Below, piece by piece: positions 63,536 to 64,000 of a stretch of DNA of 64,000 bases; the first letter of the stretch is position 1, and each line of letters starts with the position of its first letter. The stretch comes from Cerrena zonata (lineage: Eukaryota; Basidiomycota; Agaricomycetes; Polyporales; Cerrenaceae). Location of the stretch: assembly GCA_038087015.1 (NCBI GenBank), contig JASBNA010000049.1:248001-312000 (forward strand). The letters run 5' to 3'. The notes beneath the pieces were generated by a model. That model was not told the origin of the DNA. It made no database searches and saw only the letters and a program-made list of their open reading frames with translations. The translations under genes were made by a program, and so were the position numbers.

Positions 63536-64000
63536 ATGAATTTCATACGTTCGAGCATCTTACAAGCCAGGGTATCGGTACCCTTTGGGATAAGGGCGTT
63601 CAGCAATAGCACCCCTCAAAAGGCGGCTGAAAAATACTGGAAAATCACCAGATACGCCAAACCAATTGATAAGACGATCTATAAAGAAGGAGATCAAAGA
63701 CCAAACGTACCAATACCTTACTATAAACCCACCATTCCCGAATACGAGTACGAGCCATTATACTTCAAGCGTCAAAACAGAGGATTATACGGAGGATTAC
63801 AAAGAAGTAGTTCTAAAAGCTGTTCTAAAAACGGTAAGAATAAAAATTTAAGAACTCACTTACCTCATATTGTTAATACTACGTTATGGTCAGAAACATT
63901 ACAAAAATCATTGAAGATGAGAGTGGCCACCAGGGTCTTGAAAACTATTGACAAAGAAGGCGGGTTGGATAATTATTTGACTAAAGATAAACCAGCCTAG
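63536..64000 (+). CDS. MRPL24: Mitochondrial ribosomal protein bL28m (Mrpl24), 3' end cut or frameshifted at window edge
   Basis: Large-subunit mitoribosome protein of the bL28 family. I start at ATG 63536 because MNFIRSSILQARVSVPFGIR reads as a mitochondrial presequence; the in-frame ATG at 63437 lies inside a Rap1-like box. The bL28 core is clear: FKRQNRGLYGGLQRSSSKSC, LRTHLPHIVNTTLWSETLQK, MRVATRVLKTIDKEGGLDNY. The frame ends in TAG at the last three bases, after TKDKPA. The family normally continues with an Ala-Arg-x-Lys-type segment, and CCAGCCTAG becomes Pro-Ala-Arg if one C is removed. So the stop is probably an indel artefact and the gene continues past the window. Confidence 0.85.
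   Translation: MNFIRSSILQARVSVPFGIRAFSNSTPQKAAEKYWKITRYAKPIDKTIYKEGDQRPNVPIPYYKPTIPEYEYEPLYFKRQNRGLYGGLQRSSSKSCSKNGKNKNLRTHLPHIVNTTLWSETLQKSLKMRVATRVLKTIDKEGGLDNYLTKDKPA

Overview
The window is nuclear DNA of a budding yeast (Saccharomycotina). Genes are dense, almost all intron-less, on both strands, AT-rich, and the gaps hold long A/T runs. Recognisable genes are yeast orthologs: MID1, RFC3, OPY1, STE20, REC8, PIL1/LSP1, enolase, HAT1, DUR1,2, VPS36, HYM1, BAT1/BAT2, MNL1, GPI13, SNF6, SCH9 and MRPL24. Two rare in-frame CTG codons fall on residues that are Ser in relatives (HYM1 at 46422, YKR070W-like gene at 23913). This points to the CUG-Ser clade (Candida, Debaryomyces, Scheffersomyces and relatives). 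I do not name a species.

Layout. 0-6 kb: 3' end of an ABCC transporter, a broken FMP42-like MFS transporter, and a broken universal-stress-domain protein. 6-12 kb: MID1, a small secreted orphan, RFC3 with a 53-nt intron, and OPY1. 12-25 kb: a very long CUE/Smr (Cue2-like) protein, STE20, and a HAD-family YKR070W-like gene, all carrying indels, then a KRE28-like kinetochore gene. 26-31 kb: a TRE1/2-like membrane protein and REC8. 31-43 kb (minus strand): PIL1/LSP1, a divergent enolase, HAT1 and DUR1,2. 43-50 kb: VPS36 (minus), HYM1 (plus), and a tandem BAT pair (minus). 50-61 kb (minus): MNL1, GPI13, SNF6-like, SCH9. 62-64 kb: a small secreted orphan and mitochondrial bL28 (MRPL24), cut by the window end.

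Reading frames break at about 18 places in eight genes, mostly by one extra base. The genes include core ones (STE20, DUR1,2, VPS36, MRPL24), and the bases involved share no motif. The simplest reading is residual indel error in a poorly polished long-read assembly, not pseudogenes. I annotate each broken gene as one locus over its full span.

Nothing here looks like a mobile element, CRISPR array or phage. The best leads are: a 23-bp-phased array of Rap1/telomere-like boxes upstream of PIL1/LSP1, with single copies of the same box before RFC3 and MRPL24; the oversized Cue2-like protein with an internal 15-nt minisatellite; an enolase that looks like a diverged paralog; and two strong unexplained inverted repeats. 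Coherent control signals are MCB boxes before RFC3 and HAT1, Gcn4-type sites before both BAT genes, and GATA sites before DUR1,2.
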